Positions 41,919 to 51,229 of a stretch of 64,000 bases of DNA are shown here, one piece after another (the stretch's first letter is position 1; every line of letters starts with the position of its first letter). Source of the stretch: Candidatus Abawacabacteria bacterium (lineage in GTDB: Bacteria; Patescibacteriota; Gracilibacteria; RBG-16-42-10). The position numbers and the translations under genes were made by a program. Location of the stretch: NCBI GenBank assembly GCA_016207805.1, contig JACQZO010000002.1, positions 124,001 to 188,000 on the forward strand. Reading direction: 5' to 3'. The notes beneath the pieces are model-generated. The model worked only from the letters and a program-made list of their open reading frames with translations, was not told where the DNA came from and did no database searches.

Positions 41919-44615
41919 TTTGCTTAGTTTTCTTCTACGCCATAGCTTGCGTAGTTCATGAGCAGCTACCATACCCACAAAGCCTAAACAGCCATACAGC
42001 CAGTCTGAAAAATGCAGATTGGCTGTTCTTAAATATGGTTGTAAAAATGGAGTGTAGATTACCAAGCACATCAGGCCAAGCGACATTATGATTGCGCCAA
42101 GCAGTTTAGGATTACTCCAGAAATAGCGACTAAATATGCTTTCAGTTTCATGTCTCCGGGATAAAATGTTAGCAAACTGACCTAACATAATAGTGACATA
42201 AGTCAGTGTTAGTGCTCTTAAATAAAAAGGGTTGTCTAAAGTAAGTACTGTTCCTGGAGTGTAATTAGCTCTATCCAAGAACCAAAGAAAATTAAATACC
42301 GCTATGCCTCCCATGAATAATCCAGCATAACCTACATCTAAAATGTTTTTGATCGTAAGGAAATGATCATTGAGTGATCGTGGCTTTCTGCGCATCAAAT
42401 CATTAGGAGCAGGATCAAAGGTAAGTGCCATCAAGGGCAACATTTCACCTACTAAATCAACGAGTAAAATATGAATGGCAAAAATAGCAGCCGGATAGCC
42501 AAAAATATAAAGCACGGCGCTTGCTAATACTGCTGTTAATTCACCACAATTACTGGAAAGAGTAGAGAACAGGGTCTTTCTCAGATTGGTAAAAATTGTT
42601 CGGCCTTCTTTGATAGCAGTTACCAATGTGACATAGCTATCATCAGTTAACACAATTTCCGCTGCCTCCTTAGCCACATCAGTGCCGATTCTACCCATAG
42701 CAACACCAATATCAGCTTGCTTGAGAGCTGGAGCGTCGTTGACACCATCTCCGGTCACGGCCACAACATTTCCTTGTTCACGAAGCAATTTCACAATCCT
42801 CAATTTGTCTTCAGGACTGGTACGAGCAAAAATAATTGCTGGTAAAACTAATTTTTCTTTCAGCTCAGCATCACTTAATTGAGGCAATTCATCACCATTG
42901 ACAATAGTTAAGGCTTGATTTTGGTCTAAGCCAATATTCTTAGCGATTGCCTTAGCAGTTTCTGCTTGATCGCCGGTAATTATGAAAGTGCGCAAATGCG
43001 CTGCTCGAGCCTGAGCTATGGCATCTCGCACACCAACTCGTGGGGGATCAACCATGGCGACAAAACCCAAAAACTTCATGCCTTGCTCTACGGTAGCCAT
43101 AGTTAAATTAGCTAATTCTTTGCCATCGATCTCACGATAAGCCATGCCCAAGACGCGTAAACATTGCTCGGTATAAGTATTGCTTGCTTCTTTAATGGAT
43201 TTTTGCTTTGCGATTGTAAGCTTGGAAATAGCTAATACTGCAGGTAAAGATCCTTTGAGAAAAACAATGTATTTACTCTTTGTGCCCGGTACTTTGCGTA
43301 CTGAGCTCATCATTTTTCGTACTGAGTCGAAGGGATATTGTTGTACTTCTTGCCAATCCCTTCGCACCTTATTTACATCGATACCAGCCTTACGAGCCAA
43401 TGTGACCAAAGCTGATTCTGTTGGATCTCCCAAAGCATACCAATGCCGATGTTTCTCGTCTGGTTCAGCGATATTGCCTGTTGCTGCCAAGGCGCCACTG
43501 AGCAGAAGTTTTTCATCTATACTAGAGCCTTTGGCGATTGTTCCTTTGGGCTCATAACCAATACCATCTACGGCATAATCTTTACCGTCTTGCCAAATAT
43601 GCTGCACCGTCATTTCATTAGTAGTGATAGTGCCAGTTTTATCAGAACAAATAATGGTGGTAGAGCCTAGTGTCTCCACTGAATAAAGCTGCTTTACGAT
43701 GGCTTTTTGTGCAGCTAAGCGAGATGCGCCCAGAGAAAAGGTTACTGACAATTGTGCTGGTAAACCTTGCGGAACCATAGCAGCAGCGATACCTAAGGCT
43801 GCTAATAAGCTCGCCTGTACCGGATTGTTCTGTAAAAGATTGAGGCTAAATATGATCCCTGCCAAGCTAAGAGATAATATAGTTAGACGGACGGCAATAT
43901 TGGCGATTTCTTTTTGTAGAGGAGAAGCATCATTGCCTACTTCAGCAGTAATTGCAGCGATTTTACCAATTTCTGTAAACATGCCGGTGGCATATACTAC
44001 GCCACAACCATTACCGCGTGCGATAGTAGTGCCCAAATATACTTGATTATCTTGTCGGCCAAGAGGTTCTAATTTACTCAGCTCATGAATAAACTTTGTT
44101 TTAGGATTAGATTCACCAGTGAGAGAAAAATCATTGGTGGCTAAATTATTTATTGTCAGCAAACGGATATCCGCTGGCACAGCATCACCTTCGCTGAGGA
44201 GAACAATATCACCGGGCACGAGCTCTGCTGCCGGAATCTCCAATTGTTGGCCCTTTCTCATCACTTTGGCTTGGGGAGTCAAAAATGATTGTAAAGAGGC
44301 GATGACATTTTCCGCCTTATACTCTTGTATGAAGCCAATAATGGCATTAATCAAAACTATGCCAAGTAGTATCACTGCATCCCGTGTACTACCCAAAAAC
44401 CAGGCGAGTAATCCAGCAACTATCATCAAAATAATCATCGGATCACTGAACTGCTCAACAAATTTCTGCCAGGCGGCCTTTTTGCCTACCTTTTTGAGCA
44501 CATTGGGACCATACTGAATCAGCCTTTGCCTCGCTTCTTCATTGGTAATCCCTTGGCGTAGGCTGCGTAATTGAGTCAGTGCTTGTGCGGGAGAAAGTTG
44601 GGAAAAAGAGGACAT
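41907..44615 (-). CDS. P-type cation-transporting ATPase (type II, SERCA/PMR1-like)
   Basis: A 902-residue ion pump with complete type II architecture. The actuator motif is DFSLTGESNP, the phosphorylation site ICSDKTGTITTNEMTV, the hinge VTGDGVNDAPALKQADIGVAMG, and ten membrane helices are visible. Membrane helix 4 reads AAMVPQGLPAQLSV: the Glu that coordinates Ca2+ in SERCA (PEGLP) is Gln here. Helix 5 keeps SSNCGELTA and helix 6 has LLVDLVGEMLP. The transported ion is therefore uncertain; Ca2+, Na+ or another cation is possible. Full length, with an N-terminal cation-ATPase domain (LRSLRQGITNEEARQRL). Divergent from the VirB6-like gene with heptamer-repeat copy 3 between. Confidence 0.92.
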   Translation of the reverse strand: MSSFSQLSPAQALTQLRSLRQGITNEEARQRLIQYGPNVLKKVGKKAAWQKFVEQFSDPMIILMIVAGLLAWFLGSTRDAVILLGIVLINAIIGFIQEYKAENVIASLQSFLTPQAKVMRKGQQLEIPAAELVPGDIVLLSEGDAVPADIRLLTINNLATNDFSLTGESNPKTKFIHELSKLEPLGRQDNQVYLGTTIARGNGCGVVYATGMFTEIGKIAAITAEVGNDASPLQKEIANIAVRLTILSLSLAGIIFSLNLLQNNPVQASLLAALGIAAAMVPQGLPAQLSVTFSLGASRLAAQKAIVKQLYSVETLGSTTIICSDKTGTITTNEMTVQHIWQDGKDYAVDGIGYEPKGTIAKGSSIDEKLLLSGALAATGNIAEPDEKHRHWYALGDPTESALVTLARKAGIDVNKVRRDWQEVQQYPFDSVRKMMSSVRKVPGTKSKYIVFLKGSLPAVLAISKLTIAKQKSIKEASNTYTEQCLRVLGMAYREIDGKELANLTMATVEQGMKFLGFVAMVDPPRVGVRDAIAQARAAHLRTFIITGDQAETAKAIAKNIGLDQNQALTIVNGDELPQLSDAELKEKLVLPAIIFARTSPEDKLRIVKLLREQGNVVAVTGDGVNDAPALKQADIGVAMGRIGTDVAKEAAEIVLTDDSYVTLVTAIKEGRTIFTNLRKTLFSTLSSNCGELTAVLASAVLYIFGYPAAIFAIHILLVDLVGEMLPLMALTFDPAPNDLMRRKPRSLNDHFLTIKNILDVGYAGLFMGGIAVFNFLWFLDRANYTPGTVLTLDNPFYLRALTLTYVTIMLGQFANILSRRHETESIFSRYFWSNPKLLGAIIMSLGLMCLVIYTPFLQPYLRTANLHFSDWLYGCLGFVGMVAAHELRKLWRRRKLSKLST

Positions 44616-44620
44616 AGTAC

Positions 44621-44757
44621 AATTCTGAATTAAGAATGCTGAATTCTGAATAAAAGGCGTTAGCTAGGCTGTTTTGTGACTTTGGTATTGATAATGATGC
44701 TCAACACCTAGTTTTCTTCAGTGTACATTCCGCATTCAGAATTCAGCATTCAGAATT
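44621..44757. repeat. Heptamer-repeat element copy 3 (inverted arms)
   Basis: Left arm AATTCTG AATTAAG AATGCTG AATTCTG AATAAAA (44621-44655). Right arm CCGCATT CAGAATT CAGCATT CAGAATT (44730-44757). GAATGCTGAATTCTGAAT of the left arm is exactly complementary to part of the right arm (18 bp). CAGTGTACATTCCG before the right arm is shared with copy 2. It lies between two divergent genes. Confidence 0.8.
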
Positions 44758-44769
44758 GCTCTTACTCCA

Positions 44770-44798
44770 TTGCTTCTCATCGTAAAATGTTTTAGAAT
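44770..44798 (+). promoter_or_regulatory. Promoter of the VirB6-like gene
   Basis: TTGCTT (44770-44775), 17 bases, TAGAAT (44793-44798). Start near 44805, leaving a leader of about 14 bases before the ATG at 44819. Confidence 0.6.
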
Positions 44799-44818
44799 GA
44801 TATGAAGTTCAAAAAATT

Positions 44819-47800
44819 ATGGTTTCCTCCCCCAGACCACTTTCGTATTTTGTAAGGCTCTTTAGTACTGTATTGGTGATGCTGGTGCTGATAAGTGGCT
44901 TGATCAGTCAAGGATCTTTTATCTTTGAAAGTTTCAAAGTTCCTCAAGCCGATGCTTCTTCACCAAGCTTCCATGATTTTTTTGAAGATTGTACTGACGA
45001 CGATAATGAAGTTACCTGGGCACAAATAAAAGCTTGTTTGAACAATCCCAGCAATGCTCTCGATAATGGTAGTGAGCGCACCAGATGGAATAATGCTATT
45101 AGAAATAAATTAGAAACATTTTTTGATAATCATGGTACTACTGGGCCTGGTTATGAACTGCCAGGGGACTTTATTAGTAAGCCATATGTCTATGGTAGCT
45201 CTACCCCAAATAATGCTACCCAAGATCGCATCATTGACATCTATTTACGGGAAGAAAGTGGTGGTATGGATGGTGCTCAGGAAATCGGTACTTTCTTAAG
45301 TGGATCTAATGGAGGCTACTTATGTACTTTATTAAACATTCCACCTGGCGGTTCTAGTACCAATACCGATTCGTTACCAAGTCCTTATGCAGGTTTGGCT
45401 CTTTATGGGCCAAGTCGAGATGGCGATACCCCTAGATGTACTAGAGCAGACATATTAAATAATGATGAAAAACCTTATCTAGTAAGAGGTTTCAGCGCAG
45501 CCCTGCTTTGGGTCTTGGCCGATAGTATGAGCAATGATGCAGCTCTTGCTGAGCAAACAAGAAGTTTGTTTGGCACATTAAAAACATATTTACAGAATCC
45601 TCCTGCCAGTGCTGTGCAGACAGTCAATAGTAGTCAATATGTTGATCTTACAGGCTTTTATGAACAAAACTATGATCGTGGCTTTGGTAATGGTCCGATA
45701 GAAAATATGATGCAAGCCTGTCAAGGGGATGCTCAGGTGACATCAACAACGTCTGGTACTCGAACAGATGAATATGTCACACAGGTGGCCAATTGTTATG
45801 ATAGAAACATCCCTACTTTAGAAAGGGCTGGTCAATTTGTCCGTGAGGTATTACAACCAGCAACAGTTGAATTGGCAGCTCAATACAGAACTTGGTCAGC
45901 TGAACAGAAAACCATATTGCGCACTTTTATGGCTAGTACGGACTATATTCAGTTGGCTGAAGGATATGATCCTCTAGCTCAAAATAGATTTGATTACCGT
46001 CTAGAGGATTATCTAGATGAAACCATTAATGATGGCTATACCGATAGCTCAGATTTTGTTTATGACACAGAAAATCCTGATCAAGTAGCAACTTCTCTCA
46101 ATGCCACTATCGGCTATCGATCCAATTTTGATGATGCAGTTAAGAAACCAATTTTGTACCAATTAATGGCGGTAAATAGAAAATTGATTGAAAGATCCAC
46201 TACCTACCTAGATCGCCCACTACCAACACCTCCTCCACCAAGTACTGCAGTTGCTACTGGTAGAGCGGCATTTCAATCACAATTAGCGCAAATTAATCGT
46301 ACTGCGGCTCAAAGTAGAAAAAATGTGCTGGAGCAAATGAATGATTATATCAATCGTACTATCACCAATAATAAAGATACCATGCTCTTTGCTTGGTATT
46401 ACATGGCAGTGGCTAGTCACGACCCCAATTATCCTAATGCTGTTGAGCATAGAACTGGTGATTTGAGCTTGTTAGTAGAAGATCGGCCAGGCACTGGCGC
46501 TTGGGCTACTATATTTACTGATCCTTTTTTGGCTGCAGTTACCAATGCCTGCTCACCAAACGTGTTCTTTGACACTATCAACAAAGAAAATTTCCCAGCC
46601 TGGAAAAGATGTCTAGAGCATGAAAAAGATTATGTAGATCACTCTGACACCAATAAAGCACATAAACCTCAAGATAGAACAAGTAGAAATAACTTCACTA
46701 TGACCTTAGCGGGCAGTGCCGAACCTTTCAAGATGCGTCGCTCTGAGTCAGTAAGAACAGCTTTGAGCCAATTGATTGCGCGAATTGATGCTTGTAATGC
46801 CAATCCGGTATGTCTCACTTTGAATGATAGAAATGAAGGAGCTGCTGCTAATCGGGATGCTAATTTACCAGATGATGGTCGGGATACGGGGAATTCTTTA
46901 CTCAATTCAATTTTAGCCTTTATCAATGTTTTAGTAGCCTTATTAATTAAATTCGTCTTTTGGCTAGCGGCGATGGTGATGAGTTTATTCCAAGCAGTAT
47001 TGAGTTATACCGGTTTTACCACTTCTAGTTTCGTGATCACGATGTGGAAGGCGATTAGAGATTTCGTCAATCTCTTCTTTATTTTAGCTTTGTTAATCGT
47101 CGCAGTAGCAAATATCGTTCAATACCAAATCAATAATTATGCCATCAAGACTATTTTGCCCAAATTAATCTTGATTGTCATCGCAGTAAACTTTTCTCGT
47201 CTTTTTGTTGGTATTGTGATCGATGCTGCTAATGTGGTAGAAGCTGGTGTTTATCAGGTGGGCGGTATGGGACCACATGGTGCGGGTGGAAGTGCTCAAT
47301 GTTCTCAATATACACCTGCCCAAAACTCGGCAAATAGTTGGCGTTTAATTAGTATTCCTAATAATGTAAAACAAGGCAGTATTCTTTGTCGCTTGGCGCA
47401 AGGACTCAAATTTGAAGATATGCAGCGTTATATCGATCAAAATGATGCTAACCGTCCGGGCAATCAAGTAGACTTCTTTTTAGCCAATATGGCCTTGCTC
47501 CTAATGGGGATAATGATTCTCTTTGGTTTCTTGGCCTTAGCGATCACCTTTACTATCCGTATAGTGATACTCTGGGCTTTGGCTATAACTTCCCCCTTAT
47601 ATGTAGTGGGTAATTTATTCCCATTTACTTCGAGTGTGGTCAGTCAATGGCAAGGTAAGTTTTTCAAATATGCTACTTTGCATGTTGGGGTGGCCTTCTT
47701 CCTTACTTTAGCTGTACTAGCTGCTGATAGTGTGGTGCCACAAATTTTTAGTGAGACAGTCACTACTCCTGGCGCGGTAGCAGGTTCAACACTTGGTCCC

Positions 47801-49738
47801 GCTGGCTTTCAAACCATGGCTGATTATCTTAAGTTATTGTTTATTATTGCTATGGTTTACGCAGGTGTCTTCACTGCAGCCAAAGGTGATTATGCTCAAG
47901 GTCTTATTGATAGAGTGGCAGGTTTAGGCTCCAATCCTTTGGCTGGAGCAAAGTTTGCTGCTAAGTGGGGTATTGGTGCACCTTCCAAAGTATTAGGCTT
48001 AGTTGGTAATCGTTTAGAGAATGTAAGAGGTAGTGGTAGAGTGGGTAGAGGACTAGCGTGGCTTACTAGAGGTGCTGGGCATGTACTAGCCTTACCGTCA
48101 AATGTCGGTGGTGGTGTGAAAAATATTGCTGAAGATCTGAAAAAGGGCGCTGAGGATAGACGCAAGCGTTCTCAATTGAGTGCTGCAGCTTATCTCTCTG
48201 GCGGCCGTTTTACTCGTCGTGGTGAAAAGTTTCGTTCAATTTTGGCTCAACATCGTGAAGGCCAAATTTCTGAGACTGAAAAGCTGGAGTCCAATCTCTA
48301 TGACACTAGAAGAATTCAAAGCAAATTGTTAGATGAGTCTATTGGTAAAGGCGATTCACAATCTTTAATGGCTCGGGCCCGTATTTTGGCTTCACGTGGC
48401 GCCTTGGATTTGGATAAAATAATGGAGAATGGGAAAAGTTTGCGAGATAATATCAAATCATTGGAACTGGCTAATGGTGTGCGTGAAGAAGAGGCGGATT
48501 CAGCCCTGGAGCGTATGCAAGAAACTAATCTTGCTGCTATTGCCAATAAGAAAGGCAAAAAAGCACAAGAAATTAGTACTACCGGTGAAACTGGTAAGAA
48601 CTTAGAAAATGTTATCAATGCTAGAGAAAGACAACAGGTGCCAGAATTTATGGGACTTATTTCCAAGGCATTAGCTTCTGGGCGTGTATCTAACAAGAGA
48701 AGAGTGGTGAATGATGATGGCACTATTTCATGGGTGAAGCGTCGTGATGGTACTGATGATGAAGGTACTGGCTTAGCTTTTCAACAGCTTTTATTGGCGC
48801 TGGCAGACAATATGAATATTTCTGCTGATGACTGGCGATTAATGAATAAAGAAGTCGCTGGGCAATCCATGAGTATGTTCGGTGTACAGTTAAAAGATAA
48901 GGGTATATTTAACAATTATATTCAGGGCAAAGATGGCCGCGGTGGTGTTTTTGGTGCGGCTAAGAGATTAGGTTTTTTTGCCAATCATGATACCTACGCA
49001 GAAGCGATGCAATCGGATGAAAGAGATGAAGTTGCAAAAATTATGGGTCATTTGGCTACAGAAGGTGCCTATCAAGGCCGTGCTCTCGAGGATATTGCAG
49101 AAGGACAAGCATTACTACGCAGTACTAGAGATACTCATGCTGAAAAGGTGGGTACTATTAAATTGGATGGTGACGATGACCGCGTACGTCACTTTGTGAA
49201 ACAAATGGACGCTCAAAAGTTAGGTGATGCAATTAATGCTAGTGTGACTAGCTCACCACAAATGGTGGTGAAAGCGATGGAAGGATTAATTCAAAATATA
49301 GTGAAAGCTCGTACGCCTGAAGCAAAACAATATCATGAAGTACAATTGAATGCGACCATGGAACATTTAGCTAAAATTACTACTACTCAAGCACAAATTG
49401 ATCAATTAGCTCCATTAATTGAGACAGCCTTGGGCAAGAAGCTGGCTTCTAATACGGACGACGAATTTAAGGGTCTATTTGGTTCATTGGCTGCCGATGG
49501 CTCAGTGCAATTAAACACCACAGGGCAGAATTATGTGGATCAATTTAAAACGCATGTCCTTGCTGAGGCGAAAAAGAGAAGAGAGGAGCTTGAAGCTGAC
49601 AAAGAACGTGTGCGTGCTAGAATACAGGCTGAAGAACAAGAAAAAGTACGCCAGCGTGCGGCCGCAGGGCAACCACCTCAAAATCCTCCTGCAAACCCAC
49701 CTGTTAATCCGCCGGCACCACCAGCAGCTAATCCTTAA
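44819..49738 (+). CDS. Giant VirB6/TrbL-like T4SS membrane protein
   Basis: A 1639-residue protein. An N-terminal hydrophobic segment (about 10-45) acts as signal or anchor. About 46-680 is a large soluble, presumably external domain with several Cys and no known fold. About 690-1027 holds six or more membrane helices (SILAFINVLVALLIKFVFWL, then FVNLFFILALLIVAVANIVQ, KTILPKLILIVIAVNFSRLF, ILWALAITSPLYVVG), the region that resembles VirB6/TrbL channel proteins. About 1028-1639 is a charged, helical, probably cytoplasmic tail ending in a Pro-rich stretch. It opens the secretion locus and would form its inner-membrane channel. VirB6 proteins are usually about 300-450 residues, so both flanking domains are extra. 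Start set by promoter spacing. Confidence 0.75.
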   Translation: MVSSPRPLSYFVRLFSTVLVMLVLISGLISQGSFIFESFKVPQADASSPSFHDFFEDCTDDDNEVTWAQIKACLNNPSNALDNGSERTRWNNAIRNKLETFFDNHGTTGPGYELPGDFISKPYVYGSSTPNNATQDRIIDIYLREESGGMDGAQEIGTFLSGSNGGYLCTLLNIPPGGSSTNTDSLPSPYAGLALYGPSRDGDTPRCTRADILNNDEKPYLVRGFSAALLWVLADSMSNDAALAEQTRSLFGTLKTYLQNPPASAVQTVNSSQYVDLTGFYEQNYDRGFGNGPIENMMQACQGDAQVTSTTSGTRTDEYVTQVANCYDRNIPTLERAGQFVREVLQPATVELAAQYRTWSAEQKTILRTFMASTDYIQLAEGYDPLAQNRFDYRLEDYLDETINDGYTDSSDFVYDTENPDQVATSLNATIGYRSNFDDAVKKPILYQLMAVNRKLIERSTTYLDRPLPTPPPPSTAVATGRAAFQSQLAQINRTAAQSRKNVLEQMNDYINRTITNNKDTMLFAWYYMAVASHDPNYPNAVEHRTGDLSLLVEDRPGTGAWATIFTDPFLAAVTNACSPNVFFDTINKENFPAWKRCLEHEKDYVDHSDTNKAHKPQDRTSRNNFTMTLAGSAEPFKMRRSESVRTALSQLIARIDACNANPVCLTLNDRNEGAAANRDANLPDDGRDTGNSLLNSILAFINVLVALLIKFVFWLAAMVMSLFQAVLSYTGFTTSSFVITMWKAIRDFVNLFFILALLIVAVANIVQYQINNYAIKTILPKLILIVIAVNFSRLFVGIVIDAANVVEAGVYQVGGMGPHGAGGSAQCSQYTPAQNSANSWRLISIPNNVKQGSILCRLAQGLKFEDMQRYIDQNDANRPGNQVDFFLANMALLLMGIMILFGFLALAITFTIRIVILWALAITSPLYVVGNLFPFTSSVVSQWQGKFFKYATLHVGVAFFLTLAVLAADSVVPQIFSETVTTPGAVAGSTLGPAGFQTMADYLKLLFIIAMVYAGVFTAAKGDYAQGLIDRVAGLGSNPLAGAKFAAKWGIGAPSKVLGLVGNRLENVRGSGRVGRGLAWLTRGAGHVLALPSNVGGGVKNIAEDLKKGAEDRRKRSQLSAAAYLSGGRFTRRGEKFRSILAQHREGQISETEKLESNLYDTRRIQSKLLDESIGKGDSQSLMARARILASRGALDLDKIMENGKSLRDNIKSLELANGVREEEADSALERMQETNLAAIANKKGKKAQEISTTGETGKNLENVINARERQQVPEFMGLISKALASGRVSNKRRVVNDDGTISWVKRRDGTDDEGTGLAFQQLLLALADNMNISADDWRLMNKEVAGQSMSMFGVQLKDKGIFNNYIQGKDGRGGVFGAAKRLGFFANHDTYAEAMQSDERDEVAKIMGHLATEGAYQGRALEDIAEGQALLRSTRDTHAEKVGTIKLDGDDDRVRHFVKQMDAQKLGDAINASVTSSPQMVVKAMEGLIQNIVKARTPEAKQYHEVQLNATMEHLAKITTTQAQIDQLAPLIETALGKKLASNTDDEFKGLFGSLAADGSVQLNTTGQNYVDQFKTHVLAEAKKRREELEADKERVRARIQAEEQEKVRQRAAAGQPPQNPPANPPVNPPAPPAANP

Positions 49739-49743
49739 TCGTT

Positions 49744-49839
49744 ATGATTAATACCATTCTCACATTCTTGTGGACATTGGCCATGGACCTATGGTGGGCT
49801 CTAACTACTGCGTGGCAGAGAATAGTGAGCTTGTTCTAG
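49744..49839 (+). CDS. 31-residue hydrophobic micro-protein (putative)
   Basis: An ATG 5 bases after the VirB6-like stop opens a 31-codon frame that starts MINTILTFLWTLAMDLWW and ends RIVSLF before TAG. It is one membrane helix rich in Trp and Leu, with a single Arg near the end. Position in the T4SS operon and the membrane-helix composition make translation plausible. Chance cannot be excluded at this length. If real it may be a small T4SS accessory subunit. Confidence 0.4.
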   Translation: MINTILTFLWTLAMDLWWALTTAWQRIVSLF

Positions 49840-49847
49840 AAAAGCTA

Positions 49848-49965
49848 AAATCTAGAATCTAAATTATAGATTTTGAAAAAATCCAGGAAACATTACAGAA
49901 GTGCCTGTAAGCAGTTCGTGAGTTATTATTATCTCATCTAGATTTTGGCTTTTAGATTCTAGATT
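49848..49965. repeat. Heptamer-repeat element (AATCTAG type, inverted arms)
   Basis: Left arm AAATCTA GAATCTA AATTATA GATTTTG (49848-49875). Right arm CTAGATT TTGGCTT TTAGATT CTAGATT (49938-49965). Same 7-base design as the other elements, with a different unit. It separates the VirB6-like gene from prgI. Confidence 0.7.
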
Positions 49966-49983
49966 TCTGTAGCTAATCCATGC

Positions 49984-49989
49984 TATAAT
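49984..49989 (+). promoter_or_regulatory. Possible -10 element of the prgI-virB4 operon
   Basis: A perfect TATAAT 26 bases before the prgI ATG. No good -35 is seen; the expected place is the end of the repeat arm (AGATTT). Confidence 0.4.
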
Positions 49990-50015
49990 TTAGAGATAAC
50001 CCCCAAACCCCCTTT

Positions 50016-50507
50016 ATGGCACAATTCAAAGTACCGCAAAATGTTCAAAGAGCGGATACAATTGTCGGTCCACTGACTATGTCAGGTTTGATCATTGCAG
50101 TAGTGGGATTTGGCTTTGCCTACATGCTGTACTTGCTTCTGGAGCAACCAGTAAGCACCATTCTGGTAGTCTTTATAGTTGCCATCACAGCTGCTTTTGC
50201 TTTGGTCCGCATTCATGATATGAGTTTTGCCCAATTTGTTGGTGTGATAACTCTCTATATGCTTAAACCTCGTTTACGCGTTTGGGAAAAGGGTAGTGGG
50301 GATGTGTCGTTGGCTGATCGGATGGATACCGCTCCAGTAAAGGTAGCAAAAAAAGAAGTGGAAAAAACAAAGACTGAACCAGTGAAACAATTTGCTAGCC
50401 TCAAAGAGCTTACTCAGGTGCTAGACACCGATGGTCTATCTGACATCGATGAAGCTGAAGATCAGGATTTAGTTCATACCGCATTTCACGTTAATAAAAA
50501 GAAATAG
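50016..50507 (+). CDS. prgI: PrgI-family protein (VirB3-like)
   Basis: A 163-residue protein with the opening MAQFKVPQNVQRADTIVGPL, typical of PrgI proteins of Gram-positive and CPR T4SS loci. Two membrane helices (about 25-45 and 48-66) are followed by ITLYMLKPRLRVWEKGSG. It corresponds to VirB3 and sits directly before the VirB4 genes, as usual. The C-terminal 70 residues are acidic and less conserved. The next gene starts 2 bases after its stop. Confidence 0.85.
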   Translation: MAQFKVPQNVQRADTIVGPLTMSGLIIAVVGFGFAYMLYLLLEQPVSTILVVFIVAITAAFALVRIHDMSFAQFVGVITLYMLKPRLRVWEKGSGDVSLADRMDTAPVKVAKKEVEKTKTEPVKQFASLKELTQVLDTDGLSDIDEAEDQDLVHTAFHVNKKK

Positions 50508-50509
50508 TT

Positions 50510-51229
50510 ATGCCAGTGAATCAACGCAAAGGAAATGTCGAAGCAAGTACCCAAACTCATCTCAAGATAGCTGAGATCAAGGATAATACTATCGTGCTTA
50601 AAGATGGTAGTGTCCGAGCTGTACTCTCAGTCTCAAGCGTGAATTTTGAACTATTATCTGAACAAGAGCAAAATTCTATTATTTATTCTTATCAGAGTTT
50701 TTTGAATTCTTTGGACTTTCCTATTCAAATCGTGATTCGTTCCAAAAGGCTTGATATTGAAGGCTATTTGACTCGTATGACCGAAATTGCCAATAAACAA
50801 TCCGATACCCGACTGAAACAGCAAACGTTTGATTACATCGATTTCGTGGCTAGTTTCGTAGAATATTCAGATATTATGGAAAAGGATTTTTATATAGTAG
50901 TGCCTCATGAGCCTGACCGAAGCAAAGGATCAAATTTCTTTCAACGTTTCATGCAAAAACTCAATCCTTCAGACAATGGTCTTGAGTATAAGATTCGTAA
51001 GCAGGAGTTCTCTGTATTGCGCAAAACCTTGAACCAAAGAGCTAATTCAGTAGTAAATGCGCTCTCTTCAGCTGGTATCTATGTGAAACGGCTTAATACG
51101 CATGAGTTGATTCAAATGCTTTATGAAGTTCACAATCCTCTTAATTCTCAAGGACAAAAAGTAGAAAATCTGCTTCAATTGAATTTGTTCGATTTCCCTA
51201 AAGCTGCTGGCCAAACTGAAAATGAATAA
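50510..51229 (+). CDS. TraC/VirB4 N-terminal-domain-like protein
   Basis: A 239-residue soluble protein: THLKIAEIKDNTIVLKDGSV, YQSFLNSLDFPIQIVIRSKR, DFYIVVPHEP and RANSVVNALSSAGIYVKRL. This is the pattern of the N-terminal (TraC-like, non-ATPase) domain of VirB4/TraU ATPases, which docks on the PrgI/VirB3-VirB6 membrane complex. No Walker motif. Its last 8 bases overlap the virB4 ATPase gene, so the two halves are co-translated. The downstream ATPase also has a similar region, so this protein may be a duplicated, regulatory or adaptor version. Confidence 0.75.
   Translation: MPVNQRKGNVEASTQTHLKIAEIKDNTIVLKDGSVRAVLSVSSVNFELLSEQEQNSIIYSYQSFLNSLDFPIQIVIRSKRLDIEGYLTRMTEIANKQSDTRLKQQTFDYIDFVASFVEYSDIMEKDFYIVVPHEPDRSKGSNFFQRFMQKLNPSDNGLEYKIRKQEFSVLRKTLNQRANSVVNALSSAGIYVKRLNTHELIQMLYEVHNPLNSQGQKVENLLQLNLFDFPKAAGQTENE

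Noticed and set aside
43180-44517. Several open frames of 75-132 codons on the plus strand opposite the P-type ATPase
   Set aside because: They are antisense shadows of a fully conserved gene and show no family motif.
44802-44855. A 17-codon frame starting at 44802 ahead of the VirB6-like gene
   Set aside because: The predicted transcription start (about 44805) lies after its ATG, and it overlaps the real gene out of frame.
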